A DNA stretch of 64,000 bases, taken from the NCBI GenBank assembly GCA_038131165.1, contig JAYPOZ010000010.1:9752-73751 (forward strand). Reading direction: 5' to 3'. Below the pieces are notes generated by a model. It made no database searches. It was not told the origin of the DNA and was given only the letters and a program-made list of their open reading frames with translations. This document shows, one piece after another, positions 23,047 through 32,790 of this stretch. Every line of letters begins with the position of its first letter. Within the stretch, counting starts at the first letter, position 1. Origin of the DNA: UBA6544 sp038131165 (GTDB lineage Bacteria; Pseudomonadota; Alphaproteobacteria; UBA8366). The translations under genes were made by a program, and so were the position numbers.

Positions 23047-25620
23047 ATGGACCGATACAATTTTAAATTGGCGGAGCAAACCTGGCAAAAGCGCTGGGAA
23101 GAGGCGGAGTGTTTTAAGGCCTCCGAGGATCCCAATAGGCCTAAATATTATGTGCTTGAGATGTTTCCCTATCCATCCGGGCGCATCCATATGGGGCACG
23201 TCCGGTGCTATACGATCGGTGACGTCGTCGCCCGCTATAAACGGGCGAACGGGTACAATGTTTTGCATCCGATGGGTTGGGACGCATTTGGTCTTCCTGC
23301 GGAGAATGCGGCTTTCGAGAATAAGGTACATCCCGCCGATTGGACGCGCGACAATATCGCTGCCATGCGTACCCAATTGAAATCAATGGGCCTTTCTTAC
23401 GATTGGGGCCGGGAATTAGCGACCTGCGAGCCTGCCTATTACCGGCACGAGCAGAAGATGTTTCTCGATTTTCTGAAGGCCGGACTCGCGTATAAACGCG
23501 AGTCTTGGGTGAATTGGGATCCGGTTGAGCAAACTGTACTTGCGAACGAGCAGGTGATTGATGGTTGCGGTTGGCGGTCCGGCGCGCCGGTCGAACGGCG
23601 GCGCCTGTCGCAGTGGTTCTTGAAGATTACCGAATATGCGGACGATTTATTGGAGACGCTCGAGACACTGGAGCGGTGGCCCGAACAGGTCCGTTTGATG
23701 CAGGCGAATTGGATCAACCGATCCGAAGGCGCCACGGTTTGGTTCGATCTTCTAAATCGCGAGGATAAATTAGAGGTTTTCACGACCCGGCCCGATACAT
23801 TGTTCGGCGCGAGTTTTTGCGCCGTTGCCCCTAATCACCCCTTGGCGCTCGAGTTGGCGGAGACGGACGCGGAATTGGCGGCTTTCATCGAGCGGTGTAA
23901 CCGTATGGGGACAAGCGAGGCCGCGATCGAGACGGCCGAGAAGGAAGGTTATCGCACCGGGCTGACCGCGTTACATCCTTTTGACGCCGAGAAAGGTCTA
24001 CCGGTTTATGTCGCGAATTTTGTGCTGATGGAGTACGGCAGCGGCGCGATATTCGGGTGCCCGGCGCACGATCAGCGAGATCTTGATTTCGCCCGCAAGT
24101 ACGATCTTCCGGTGGTGCCGGTGGTTGCGCCCGAAGGGATCGCAACGTCCGAGTTAAGTATTGGCGATGAGGCGTTCGTGGGGGACGGCCGAATTGTGAA
24201 TTCGGGTTTCTTGGATGGGTTGGAGGTTACGGAGGCTAAGCGGGCGGCGATCGATGCTTTGATTGAGCGACGGGCCGGCGAAGCGCGGATTACCTATCGT
24301 TTGCGAGATTGGGGTGTGTCACGGCAGCGGTATTGGGGGTGTCCGGTTCCGGTCATTCACTGTGCGCAGTGCGGAACCGTTCCGGTTCCGGAATCCGCTC
24401 TTCCGGTGACCTTGCCTGATGATGTTGATTTTGAGGGATCGGGCAATCCTTTGGACCGGCATCCGACTTGGAAACATGTGTCCTGTCCGAAATGCGGTGC
24501 GGCTGCGGAACGCGAGACGGATACCTTTGATACCTTTTTTGAATCCTCTTGGTACTTTGCGCAATTCGCTTCGGCTGACCAAGGCCGCTTGTTTGCGCGG
24601 CATGAGGCCGAGTATTGGATGCCGGTCGATCAATACGTCGGCGGGATCGAGCATGCGATTCTCCACTTGTTGTATTCCCGCTTCTTTACTCGGGCGCTCA
24701 CCGATTGCGGCTATCTCGATTTGAAAGAGCCATTCGCGGGTCTGTTGACACAGGGGATGGTGTGTCACGAGACCTATCGGGATTCTTCTGAGGCCGGCGG
24801 CGGATGGCTTTTTCCGAATCAGGTGACCCGGTCCGCAGGGGGTAAGGTTGTTAACGCCGCGTCGGGAAAGCCTGTTCAGGTGGGCCGGTCCGAAAAGATG
24901 AGTAAGTCGCGGCGGAACGTCGTCGACCCAGCGAATATTATCGACACTTACGGAGCGGATACGGCACGGTTGTTCATGCTGTCCGACAGTCCAGCCGGCC
25001 GTGATTTGGAATGGACCGATGCGGGTGTTGAAGGCGCTTGGCGGTATGCAAACAGGCTGTGGCGATTGATTGCCGAGCCGGAGTTTTCGATCGCTGGCAT
25101 CTCCGACGGTCGGCCGGAAGAATTCGATGCGGAATCCGAGGAGGTATTGCGGAAGATCAACCGTTCCATTGTTGACGTTGCGTCGGATTTCGATGGGTTT
25201 CGGTTTAATCGGGCGATTGCTAGGGTGCGCGAGTTGACGAACGCACTGTCAGGTTTGGATGGCGAGGGATCCGATCGGGCCTGGGTACGCCGGCATGGAT
25301 ACGAAATTGCCGTCCAATTGATCGCTCCGGTGATGCCGCACTTGGCCGAAGAGTTATGGGTTATGCTGGGACATGAATCGATGGTGACGGAGTCTACGTG
25401 GCCTCAGGCGGAGGAACGTTTCCTGGCGGTCGACATAGTCACCATCGCGGTTCAAGTGAATGGTAAGCTGCGTGGGACGATCGAAGGTCCGGCAGATATG
25501 AACAAAGAGGAGGCGGAAGCGATGGCCTTGGCGCTTGAGAATGTTCAAAGGGCCACGAATGGGTCGTCTCCGCGTAAGGTGATCGTTGTTCCCAATAAGG
25601 TCATTAACGTTGTTCTCTAG
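23047..25620 (+). CDS. leuS: Leucyl-tRNA synthetase
   Basis: An 857-residue class I synthetase that charges tRNA-Leu. HMGH at residues 48-51 is the HIGH signature and EKMSKSRRN near residue 617 is KMSKS. The inserted editing (CP1) domain shows TTRPDTLFGASF and YGSGAIFGCPAHDQRD, and WGVSRQRYWGCPVP marks the return to the catalytic core. A GCGAGGAG ribosome site precedes ATG 23047. It is probably transcribed together with lptE and holA. Base use on this strand is unusually G/T-rich. Confidence 0.98.
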   Translation: MDRYNFKLAEQTWQKRWEEAECFKASEDPNRPKYYVLEMFPYPSGRIHMGHVRCYTIGDVVARYKRANGYNVLHPMGWDAFGLPAENAAFENKVHPADWTRDNIAAMRTQLKSMGLSYDWGRELATCEPAYYRHEQKMFLDFLKAGLAYKRESWVNWDPVEQTVLANEQVIDGCGWRSGAPVERRRLSQWFLKITEYADDLLETLETLERWPEQVRLMQANWINRSEGATVWFDLLNREDKLEVFTTRPDTLFGASFCAVAPNHPLALELAETDAELAAFIERCNRMGTSEAAIETAEKEGYRTGLTALHPFDAEKGLPVYVANFVLMEYGSGAIFGCPAHDQRDLDFARKYDLPVVPVVAPEGIATSELSIGDEAFVGDGRIVNSGFLDGLEVTEAKRAAIDALIERRAGEARITYRLRDWGVSRQRYWGCPVPVIHCAQCGTVPVPESALPVTLPDDVDFEGSGNPLDRHPTWKHVSCPKCGAAAERETDTFDTFFESSWYFAQFASADQGRLFARHEAEYWMPVDQYVGGIEHAILHLLYSRFFTRALTDCGYLDLKEPFAGLLTQGMVCHETYRDSSEAGGGWLFPNQVTRSAGGKVVNAASGKPVQVGRSEKMSKSRRNVVDPANIIDTYGADTARLFMLSDSPAGRDLEWTDAGVEGAWRYANRLWRLIAEPEFSIAGISDGRPEEFDAESEEVLRKINRSIVDVASDFDGFRFNRAIARVRELTNALSGLDGEGSDRAWVRRHGYEIAVQLIAPVMPHLAEELWVMLGHESMVTESTWPQAEERFLAVDIVTIAVQVNGKLRGTIEGPADMNKEEAEAMALALENVQRATNGSSPRKVIVVPNKVINVVL

Positions 25621-26110
25621 AGCGTTTTTTTTCCTAGCGGTTGCGTGGGGGCTTGTCGGATGCGGATTTCAACCGCTTTATGGAGGGAGGGCTGGCGAGG
25701 AAGTCGATGAGCGCCTGTCCGCCATTCAGATTGCGCCGATGCGAGATCGTTTGGGGCAACGCATTCATAATCTTTTATTGGACCGCTTGAATTCCGAGGG
25801 GCGGCCGTCATCGTCGAAATTTACTCTAAACCTTGCCGCAAGCGTGAGTACGGCTGAACTTGGGTTGCGTTTTACCGAGGTTGCGACACGCGCCACACTA
25901 ACGTTGATCGCGTCCTACTATTTAACGGATGACCGTACAGGTGACGTGCTTTCGGAAGGGATCGTCAGGTCGGTGAACAGTTATAATATTCCAAGTTCCG
26001 AGTACGCTAGAATTACGTCAGAAGCCGACGCAACGGAGCGGGCCGCGAGGGAAGTCAGCGACGAAATTAGGGTCCGATTGGGCCTCTTCTTCCGCAACAA
26101 CCCGTCATAG
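25586..26110 (+). CDS. lptE: LPS-assembly lipoprotein LptE
   Basis: A 174-residue outer-membrane lipoprotein that plugs LptD in lipopolysaccharide export. It has a signal peptide with lipobox LVGC (Cys26) followed by GFQPLYGG, the usual mature start in alphaproteobacteria. No ATG is available: TTG 25586 or TTG 25610 must be used, both inside the 3' end of leuS, which indicates translational coupling. It is followed by holA after six bases. Confidence 0.88.
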   Translation: MFPIRSLTLFSRAFFFLAVAWGLVGCGFQPLYGGRAGEEVDERLSAIQIAPMRDRLGQRIHNLLLDRLNSEGRPSSSKFTLNLAASVSTAELGLRFTEVATRATLTLIASYYLTDDRTGDVLSEGIVRSVNSYNIPSSEYARITSEADATERAAREVSDEIRVRLGLFFRNNPS

Positions 26111-26116
26111 GCAAGC

Positions 26117-27151
26117 ATGAAGGTTTCGGCGAACCAGGCAGATGCGTTTGTGCGGTCGCCGCCTCATGATTTGCGGGTTGCGGTCATTTACGGACCGGAC
26201 GAGGGATTGGTTCGTGAGCGCGCGTTGAAGCTTGGGGAGACGGTGGTTGCCGATCTCTCCGATCCCTTTTTGGTATGCGATTTGACCGGCGCTGAACTGG
26301 CGGCGGACCCGGCGCGGCTGGCTGATGAGGTCGCGGCCATTTCCATGATGGGAGGGCGCCGGTTAATCCGCGTTCGGGAGGCCACCGATACTGTTTCGCG
26401 GATCGTTGCCTCCGTGCTGGAAGACGGTCTAGGGGACGCGCTGACCGTCTTGCAGGCGGGGCAACTCGGGCCACGATCTTCGCTCCGAATTTTGGCGGAA
26501 AAATCGACTGGCGCAGCTGCCATACCTTGTTATGTCGATGACATCTCGGCTCTTGAGCAGGTCATTCAGGAAACTTTGAGGGACCATGGAGTCCGAATTA
26601 CAGCGGATGCATCGGCCTGGTTGGTGGGACGGTTGGGGTCGGATCGCCTGGTTTCGCGCGGTGAAGCGGAGAAGTTGGCGTTGTATGCGGGTCCGGGCGG
26701 AGAAGTGGGGATCGAAGATGCAATGGCCTGTATTGGCGATAGCGCTGCGGATTCGTTGGACGATTTAATTTATGCCGCCGCGGATGGGGATTCGAACTTG
26801 GTGGACTTATCGATCATGCGCTGTTTTCAGGCGGGCGCCAGTGCGGTCGGTATTCTGCGCGCGATGACCGGTCACCTCTTGAAGCTGGAAAGCGCCGGCG
26901 TTCGGGTCCGGCAAGGGGAAGACGCCGGTGCGGTGCTGAAATCTTTGCGGCCCCCGGTTTTTTATAAGTTGGAACGGCGGTTTCGGTCTCAAATGGGAAT
27001 CTGGCGGGGTCCGGCCTTGGCCCGAGCGTTGCAACTGACCCTGGAGGCCGAACTCAATTGCAAACGGACGGGCATTCCAGAAGATCCGGTGTGCGGGCGG
27101 GCTCTGCTGCAAATTGCGAGTTTGGCCCGGCAGCTTCGCAACGCGCGTTAG
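26117..27151 (+). CDS. holA: DNA polymerase III subunit delta
   Basis: A 344-residue clamp-loader subunit that opens the beta clamp. The N-terminal AAA+-like domain has AVIYGPDEGLVRERALKL and a degenerate nucleotide site, followed by MMGGRRLIRVREA, and a C-terminal collar domain with RFRSQMGIWRG and TGIPEDPVCGRALL. Length fits the family. It completes the leuS-lptE-holA group and converges with parB with only four bases between them. Confidence 0.95.
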   Translation: MKVSANQADAFVRSPPHDLRVAVIYGPDEGLVRERALKLGETVVADLSDPFLVCDLTGAELAADPARLADEVAAISMMGGRRLIRVREATDTVSRIVASVLEDGLGDALTVLQAGQLGPRSSLRILAEKSTGAAAIPCYVDDISALEQVIQETLRDHGVRITADASAWLVGRLGSDRLVSRGEAEKLALYAGPGGEVGIEDAMACIGDSAADSLDDLIYAAADGDSNLVDLSIMRCFQAGASAVGILRAMTGHLLKLESAGVRVRQGEDAGAVLKSLRPPVFYKLERRFRSQMGIWRGPALARALQLTLEAELNCKRTGIPEDPVCGRALLQIASLARQLRNAR

Positions 27152-27155
27152 CGGA

Positions 27156-28043
27156 TTACCGGCTGTCCGCCGCGGCCATTAACCGTTGCAGGACATCGTC
27201 CAGCTGTTCGAGGTTTTGGTAGTGGAATTTTAGGATGCCGGCTTCGCCGCGTTCGTCGATTTCTACCTTTAAGCCCAATAGGTTACCGAGATCGCGCTCC
27301 AGTGCGGAAGTGTTCGGATCCTTCGTTGAACCAGCCGTTCTTTCGCCCGAAACGCGGGACGATTGTTCGCGCCTGATCAGGGCTTCGGTTTGGCGCACGT
27401 TTAACGATTTCTTGACGACTGCATCCGCAGCCGCTTCCGGGTCGCGGGCGCCAAGCAGGGCGCGCGCGTGACCGGCGCTGATGCTTCCGTCCTGCAATTT
27501 TGCGCGCACGCCGGACGGCAGGCTCAGCAGCCGCAACGTGTTGGCAACGTGACTTCGACTCTTGCCGATGTCTTTCGCCAAATCTTCCTGTGTGCGATGA
27601 AACTGATCCATTAAGCGTCTGTAACCCTCTGCCTCTTCAAGCGCCGTCAGGTCTTCGCGCTGCAGATTCTCGATGAGTGCGATTTCGAGAGCCTGTTGAT
27701 CGTCGAGCTCCTTGATGACAACGGGAACCTCGTGCAAACCAGCGGTCTGCGCTGCCCGCCACCGACGTTCACCGGCAATAATCTCATAGAGATTGGGCGC
27801 ATTCGGAACGCGGCGGACCAAGATCGGCTCAAGCACCCCTTTCTCGCGAACCGATTCGACCAAGGCCTGAAGCGCTTCCGGATCGAAACGACGGCGCGGC
27901 TGGAATTCGCCCGTCTTCAGATACTCGACGGGCAAAGTGCGGCTATCGCGCCCCTCGTTCGCGGCCCGCTCTTCGTTCGGCTCGTCGCCGAAAAGCGCCG
28001 ACAGGCCGCGGCCCAAATGCTTCCTTGTTCCCTGTTCGGACAT
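27156..28043 (-). CDS. parB: Chromosome-partitioning protein ParB
   Basis: A 295-residue CTP-dependent DNA clamp that loads at parS. MSEQGTRKHLGRGLSALFGD is the N-terminal ParA-interacting start; GEFQPRRRFD, IAGERRWRAAQ and LIENLQREDLTALEEAEGY form the CTPase box; KDIGKSRSHVANTLRLL is the parS-reading helix-turn-helix; and the C-terminal dimer domain ends the protein. ATG 28043 shares a base with the parA stop (TGATG), so the two are coupled. Two parS sites lie 1.4 and 3.4 kb upstream. Confidence 0.97.
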   Translation of the reverse strand: MSEQGTRKHLGRGLSALFGDEPNEERAANEGRDSRTLPVEYLKTGEFQPRRRFDPEALQALVESVREKGVLEPILVRRVPNAPNLYEIIAGERRWRAAQTAGLHEVPVVIKELDDQQALEIALIENLQREDLTALEEAEGYRRLMDQFHRTQEDLAKDIGKSRSHVANTLRLLSLPSGVRAKLQDGSISAGHARALLGARDPEAAADAVVKKSLNVRQTEALIRREQSSRVSGERTAGSTKDPNTSALERDLGNLLGLKVEIDERGEAGILKFHYQNLEQLDDVLQRLMAAADSR

Positions 28044-28870
28044 CAATTTCGGGCCTCCCGTTCGCGCTTCAATATCTCGCCGGCCAAATGGATATACGCC
28101 TTGCTACCCGCGCACCGCCAATCGTAGAGCAGGACAGGCTTGCCGTAGGACGGCGCCTCCGATATGCGCACGTTGCGCGGAATCACGGTCTTATAAACTT
28201 TATCGCCGAAGTGCTCCCGGACATCCGCCGCCACCATGTCGGACAGGTTGTTCCGGCGGTCGAACATCGTCAGCACGACTCCCTGGATTTCCAAATTCGG
28301 ATTGAGATTGCGGCGTATCCGTTCAATCGTCCGCACCAAATGACTCAACCCCTCCAAGGCATAAAACTCGCACTGAAGCGGCACCAGGACGGAATCCGCG
28401 GCGCACAATGCGTTCAAGGTCAGCAGACCGAGCGCTGGCGGGCAATCGATCAGGATATAATCATAAGCGTCGTTCAGGTCCGCAAACGCCGCGGACAGCC
28501 GAAACTCCCGGTTTTCGGCATCCAGCAGCTCAAGTTCCGCGCCCGCAAGGTCAACGGAGGCCGGAATTAGGTCGAGGCCGGGCACGATGGTACCGACAAT
28601 GGCAGCTGCTGCGCCACTCTCATTCACAAGGAGATCGTAGACCGTCGGGCGGTCGAGTCCTTTGTCGACATTTAAACCTGTGCTGGCGTTCCCTTGAGCG
28701 TCGATATCGACAAGGAGCACCTTCATATGGTTGGCGGCCAGCGCGGTCGCCAAATTGACAGCTGTCGTCGTTTTCCCGACACCGCCCTTTTGATTGGCGA
28801 TCGCAATGATTCGCGATTTCTGCGGCTCGGGCGCAGTGCCGGTTAGATCCGGTTCAATTTCCAAGGGCAT
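28043..28870 (-). CDS. parA: Chromosome-partitioning ATPase ParA
   Basis: A 275-residue deviant Walker ATPase. IIAIANQKGGVGKTTTAVNLA has the signature lysine, VDIDAQGNAS the switch I region, and DYILIDCPPALGLLT the Walker B part. It positions the ParB-parS complex by binding the nucleoid. ATG 28870 lies inside the 3' end of rsmG (17-base overlap); ATG 28909 would give 13 extra residues. Neither has a strong ribosome site, suggesting coupling to rsmG translation. Confidence 0.96.
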   Translation of the reverse strand: MPLEIEPDLTGTAPEPQKSRIIAIANQKGGVGKTTTAVNLATALAANHMKVLLVDIDAQGNASTGLNVDKGLDRPTVYDLLVNESGAAAAIVGTIVPGLDLIPASVDLAGAELELLDAENREFRLSAAFADLNDAYDYILIDCPPALGLLTLNALCAADSVLVPLQCEFYALEGLSHLVRTIERIRRNLNPNLEIQGVVLTMFDRRNNLSDMVAADVREHFGDKVYKTVIPRNVRISEAPSYGKPVLLYDWRCAGSKAYIHLAGEILKREREARN

Positions 28871-29486
28871 CGACACGCTTAATGGACTCCATTCTGACAA
28901 TGGCCCCATCCGGACTCGTTTTGCTCGGATGAACCTCGAGTTTCATGTTCCAATTATTTTTTAAATCGACCAATTCCGATTCTATGCTTTTTCCTTTTAG
29001 AAATATACTTATTGTATTCGGTTTAATCATGAATTTAGATAACTCAATGAGATCCGTGAGCGGCGCAACCGCACGCGCTGTAAGCACCCCAGCAGTTAGG
29101 TTTTTTACCTTTTCTGCCCGAGATTCGATAACGCTCACATTGGCTTCGGCGTACCGCGCCGCTTCTCTCAGGAAAACGCATTTGCGCGAATCGGATTCGA
29201 TCAGGCGCACGTCTTGCGCACCCAGGATCGCCAACACCAATCCCGGAAGCCCTGCCCCACTGCCGATATCGACGACCGGCCGCTTCTCCGCCGGCAAAAA
29301 CGGATATAATTGGCCACAATCCAGAACATGCCGCCGCCAGATATCGCGGGCGGTACTCGAGCCGATCAGATTGATTGCGCGCTGCCACTTGAGTAAAAAC
29401 TCGGTATAACGTTTCAGACGATCCAGTGTTTCACGTGAAACACTCAACGCGGCGCCCGCTTCTTCGGCGGATAGGTAGTCAGACAC
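28854..29486 (-). CDS. rsmG: 16S rRNA (guanine-N7) methyltransferase RsmG
   Basis: A 210-residue SAM methyltransferase that modifies G527 (E. coli numbering) of 16S rRNA. SAM motif: VVDIGSGAGLPGLVLAI, then LIESDSRKCVFLRE, and ARAVAPLTDLIEL. The GTG start at 29486 (or TTG 29489) overlaps the mnmG stop. The codons for SVSRETL near residue 16 contain a perfect parS palindrome, a placement seen in rsmG of other bacteria. Confidence 0.95.
   Translation of the reverse strand: MSDYLSAEEAGAALSVSRETLDRLKRYTEFLLKWQRAINLIGSSTARDIWRRHVLDCGQLYPFLPAEKRPVVDIGSGAGLPGLVLAILGAQDVRLIESDSRKCVFLREAARYAEANVSVIESRAEKVKNLTAGVLTARAVAPLTDLIELSKFMIKPNTISIFLKGKSIESELVDLKNNWNMKLEVHPSKTSPDGAIVRMESIKRVDALGN
29427..29442. 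other. parS site 1 (ParB-binding palindrome)
   Basis: TGTTTCACGTGAAACA, a perfect match to the universal 16-bp parS consensus, inside the 5' part of rsmG. It is flanked by AG and CT, which extends the palindrome by one base on each side. Confidence 0.95.
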
Positions 29487-31359
29487 CAAGATTCACCGAC
29501 TTGCGTTTCACATGCCGCAGAATAGCGACAATTGCCGCCGGGGTCACCCCAGAAATGCGCGAAGCGGCGCCCAATGTCGCCGGCTGTATCCGCGCCAGTT
29601 TCTCGCAAACCTCCGTGGACAATCCACCGATCTCGCGATAGTCCAATTCGGATGGCAGCGCGAGCGCTTCGTCGCGCCGGAAAGCGGCAATATCGGCATC
29701 CTGGCGGCCAAGGTAACCCGCATACAGCGCATCAATTTCGACTTGCTCGACAGCCTCGGCGGAGAGCTCCAAAAGTTCCGGCCAAACCTCGGTCAAACTC
29801 TCGAACCCAACATTCGGCATCGCCAGCAGGTCCAGCGCCGAGCGGCCAATGCCGTTCTGGCTGACTTGAATGCCGAACTCCCGCAAGCGACTCGGGCTAA
29901 CGGTCAGACAACGCATACGTTCGCGCGCATCCGACAAGGCCGCGCGCTTTCGCTCCCAATGCCGCGCCCGCTCCGCGCCGACGCAGCCGATCTTAAGGCC
30001 CACAGGGGTCAACCGCTGATCCGCGTTGTCCGCCCGCAGCCGCAGGCGATATTCCGCCCGTGACGTAAACATCCGATAGGGCTCGTTCGTGCCTTTGCTG
30101 ATCAGGTCGTCAATCAGAACACCGATATAACCTTCTGCACGATCCAGAACGACAGCGTCTTCGCCACCGGCCGACCTCGCCGCATTCAATCCCGCCATCA
30201 GGCCCTGCGCCGCCGCCTCCTCGTAGCCCGTCGTACCATTGATTTGACCGGCCAGATAAAGGCCAGGAATGCGCTTGGTTTCAAGCGTGGCACGCAATTC
30301 CCGAGGATCGACGAAATCGTACTCGATGGCATAGCCGGGCTGCAGCATGGTGACGCGCTGCAGACCGGGAATGGTATCGAGGATGGCCCTCTGAACTTCC
30401 TCCGGCAGGGATGTCGAGATACCATTGGGATAGACCGTGTGGTCGTCCAGCCCTTCCGGCTCGAGGAAGATTTGATGATGCTGACGATCGGCGAAGCGAA
30501 CAACCTTGTCCTCTATCGACGGGCAGTAGCGGGGACCAGTCGATTCGATCTGACCGGAATACATCGGCGAGCGCCCGATATTGGCGCGAATCACCTCGTG
30601 GGTCCTCTCCGTCGTGCCGGTGATCCCACATTCGATCTGCGCCGTCGTGATTTGCTCCGTCAAATACGAAAAGGGCACCGGCGGCTCATCGCCCGGCTGC
30701 ATGTCGAGACCCGACCAATCGATCGTGCGGCCATCCAATCGTGGGGGTGTTCCCGTCTTCAGTCGACCCAGCAAGAACCCAACCCGTTCCAGCATCCCGG
30801 ATAGACCATAAGCAGCGGCGTCCCCCGCCCGGCCGGCGGGAATCTTCCGCTCGCCGATGTGAATCAGGCCACGCAAGAACGTCCCTGTCGTCAGGATAAC
30901 GCGCCCGGCCGTCAATCGACGCCCATCGGACAGGATGACGCCCTCGACATTCCCCGCACGACTGAGGACCAGATCCTCGACTGCGCCTGCCATGAGCTGC
31001 AAGTTCTCCTGCGCGCCCAAGACACGCCGCATGGCATTTCGATACAGCTTGCGGTCCGCCTGGGCCCGCGGTCCCCGAACGGCGGGGCCTTTGGAACGGT
31101 TTAACACGCGGAACTGAATCCCCGCCATGTCGATGACCCGCCCCATGACGCCATCCAACGCGTCGATCTCCCGCACCAAGTGACCTTTGGCCAGGCCTCC
31201 GATGGCCGGGTTGCAAGACATCTCGCCAATGGTCTCCAGCTTGTGGGTCACCAACAGAGTCTGGGCACCGAGGCGCGCCGAGGCCGCAGCCGCCTCGCAA
31301 CCCGCATGCCCGCCACCAATGACGATGACATCCCAGCGAGATAAGAGTGTTTCATTCAT
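29479..31359 (-). CDS. mnmG: tRNA uridine-5-carboxymethylaminomethyl modification enzyme MnmG
   Basis: A 626-residue FAD enzyme that, with MnmE, puts the carboxymethylaminomethyl group on wobble U34 of several tRNAs. The FAD-binding GGGHAGCEAAAASARLGA is at the N-terminus; SCNPAIGGLAKGHLVREID, PRLDGRTIDWSG and NGTTGYEEAAAQGL are family signatures. Length fits. It is the first gene of the leftward group mnmG-rsmG-parA-parB. Confidence 0.98.
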   Translation of the reverse strand: MNETLLSRWDVIVIGGGHAGCEAAAASARLGAQTLLVTHKLETIGEMSCNPAIGGLAKGHLVREIDALDGVMGRVIDMAGIQFRVLNRSKGPAVRGPRAQADRKLYRNAMRRVLGAQENLQLMAGAVEDLVLSRAGNVEGVILSDGRRLTAGRVILTTGTFLRGLIHIGERKIPAGRAGDAAAYGLSGMLERVGFLLGRLKTGTPPRLDGRTIDWSGLDMQPGDEPPVPFSYLTEQITTAQIECGITGTTERTHEVIRANIGRSPMYSGQIESTGPRYCPSIEDKVVRFADRQHHQIFLEPEGLDDHTVYPNGISTSLPEEVQRAILDTIPGLQRVTMLQPGYAIEYDFVDPRELRATLETKRIPGLYLAGQINGTTGYEEAAAQGLMAGLNAARSAGGEDAVVLDRAEGYIGVLIDDLISKGTNEPYRMFTSRAEYRLRLRADNADQRLTPVGLKIGCVGAERARHWERKRAALSDARERMRCLTVSPSRLREFGIQVSQNGIGRSALDLLAMPNVGFESLTEVWPELLELSAEAVEQVEIDALYAGYLGRQDADIAAFRRDEALALPSELDYREIGGLSTEVCEKLARIQPATLGAASRISGVTPAAIVAILRHVKRKSVNLGV

Positions 31360-31432
31360 GCGCGGAACTTAGGGACTAGCCCCCGCTCTGACAAGAACAT
31401 GAAGCTGCCTCCGGAGGGAAATCTCCTCCGAA

Positions 31433-31448
31433 TGTTTCACGTGAAACA
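31433..31448. other. parS site 2 (ParB-binding palindrome)
   Basis: A second perfect TGTTTCACGTGAAACA, in the short gap between the mnmE stop codon (31450) and mnmG start. With flanking A and T the palindrome extends to 18 bp. Confidence 0.95.
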
Positions 31449-31449
31449 T

Positions 31450-32775
31450 TCATTTGCCGATACAAAAATCACGAAAGACAATATCGAGCAAATCCTCGAC
31501 ATCAAAACTCCCGGTAATGCGGCCCAAAGACTGCATCGCCAAACGCAAATCCTCGGCAAGCAGCTCCGGCAAGACCGCAGCTTGCGCCCGCACCAAAGAT
31601 GCCTGACATTCCAGCACTGCCTCGCGGTGGCGGGCGCGGGTGATCACCGCCCCTCGGTCCCCCGCCCACCGCTCCGTGACGACCTCCCTCAAACGCTCAA
31701 GCAAGGCGTCCATCCCCGCACCGGTCCGCACCGATACCTGGGCAAGACCCAGACCGCCGATCGGAACGTTTCTTTCAGCCACCCCCAAATCCCACTTGTT
31801 GGCAACCGTCAACGTTACCGGCGATCGGTAAACCTCCTCCGCCTGATCAAGAGCAAGCGACCCATCGAACACCGCGATCACAACATCCGCCTCGTCGGCC
31901 GTAGCGCGAGCCCGCCGAACACCCTCCACCTCGACACGATCCGCTGTTTCCCGTAGTCCCGCCGTATCGGAGAGAATGACCGGAAACCCTCCCAGATCCA
32001 TTCGGACTTCAACCACGTCCCGGGTCGTACCCGCCAAATCCGAAACAATCGCGGCATCGCGACCCGCCAACGCATTCAACAGGCTCGACTTTCCCGCATT
32101 CGGCGGGCCGACAATCGCCACCCGAATACCCCGCCGCAATTGCTCTCCCACGGACCGGTCTTCTACATGTTGTGTAATACTGTCCAAAATTCCCAATATC
32201 TGGGTCTGTGCCGCGGCCAAGGCGGATTCAGGCAATCCCTCCTCCGGAAAATCGATAACCGCCTCCACATGGGCCAAGGCGCCCATCAACCGATCCCGCC
32301 AAGACTCGTAAAGCCGACCGAGCGCCCCGGAGGACTGCAGGATCGCTTGGCGCCGCTGCGCCTCCGTCTCCGCGTCAATCAGGTCTGCAAGGCCTTCCGC
32401 CGCGGTCAAATCCATCTTCTCGTTCAGAAAAGCCCGCCGGGTAAACTCTCCCGGCTCAGCTATGCGGGTCCCGGAAATCTCCCCCACCGCCTCAAGCACG
32501 GCCGTCACCGTGGCGAGGCCACCGTGAATATGCAGCTCCGCGACATCCTCGCCAGTAAAACTGGCCGGTCCCGGAAACCACAAGACCAAGCCCTCATCCA
32601 AAACGTCTTCCGAGGATATCGACCTCAACTGACGCCGCACCGCCGACCGGGGCACCGGCAATTCGCGCCCGGTCAATTGGCGACACACATCCGCCGCCGC
32701 CGCGCCGGATACCCGAACGACCGCCACGCCCGCCTTCCCTACCGCGGACGAGAGCGCGTATATGGTTTCGGCCAT
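31450..32775 (-). CDS. mnmE: tRNA modification GTPase MnmE
   Basis: A 441-residue potassium-dependent GTPase, partner of MnmG. The N-terminal tetrahydrofolate-binding domain starts AETIYALSSAVGKAGVAVVR; the inserted G domain has VGPPNAGKSSLLNALAGRD, DTAGLRE and ANKWDLG; and the C-terminus ends in the catalytic FCIGK. It is the first gene upstream of mnmG, with a 90-base gap that holds parS site 2. Confidence 0.98.
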   Translation of the reverse strand: MAETIYALSSAVGKAGVAVVRVSGAAAADVCRQLTGRELPVPRSAVRRQLRSISSEDVLDEGLVLWFPGPASFTGEDVAELHIHGGLATVTAVLEAVGEISGTRIAEPGEFTRRAFLNEKMDLTAAEGLADLIDAETEAQRRQAILQSSGALGRLYESWRDRLMGALAHVEAVIDFPEEGLPESALAAAQTQILGILDSITQHVEDRSVGEQLRRGIRVAIVGPPNAGKSSLLNALAGRDAAIVSDLAGTTRDVVEVRMDLGGFPVILSDTAGLRETADRVEVEGVRRARATADEADVVIAVFDGSLALDQAEEVYRSPVTLTVANKWDLGVAERNVPIGGLGLAQVSVRTGAGMDALLERLREVVTERWAGDRGAVITRARHREAVLECQASLVRAQAAVLPELLAEDLRLAMQSLGRITGSFDVEDLLDIVFRDFCIGK

Positions 32776-32790
32776 GCTTGGCCTTCCGCG

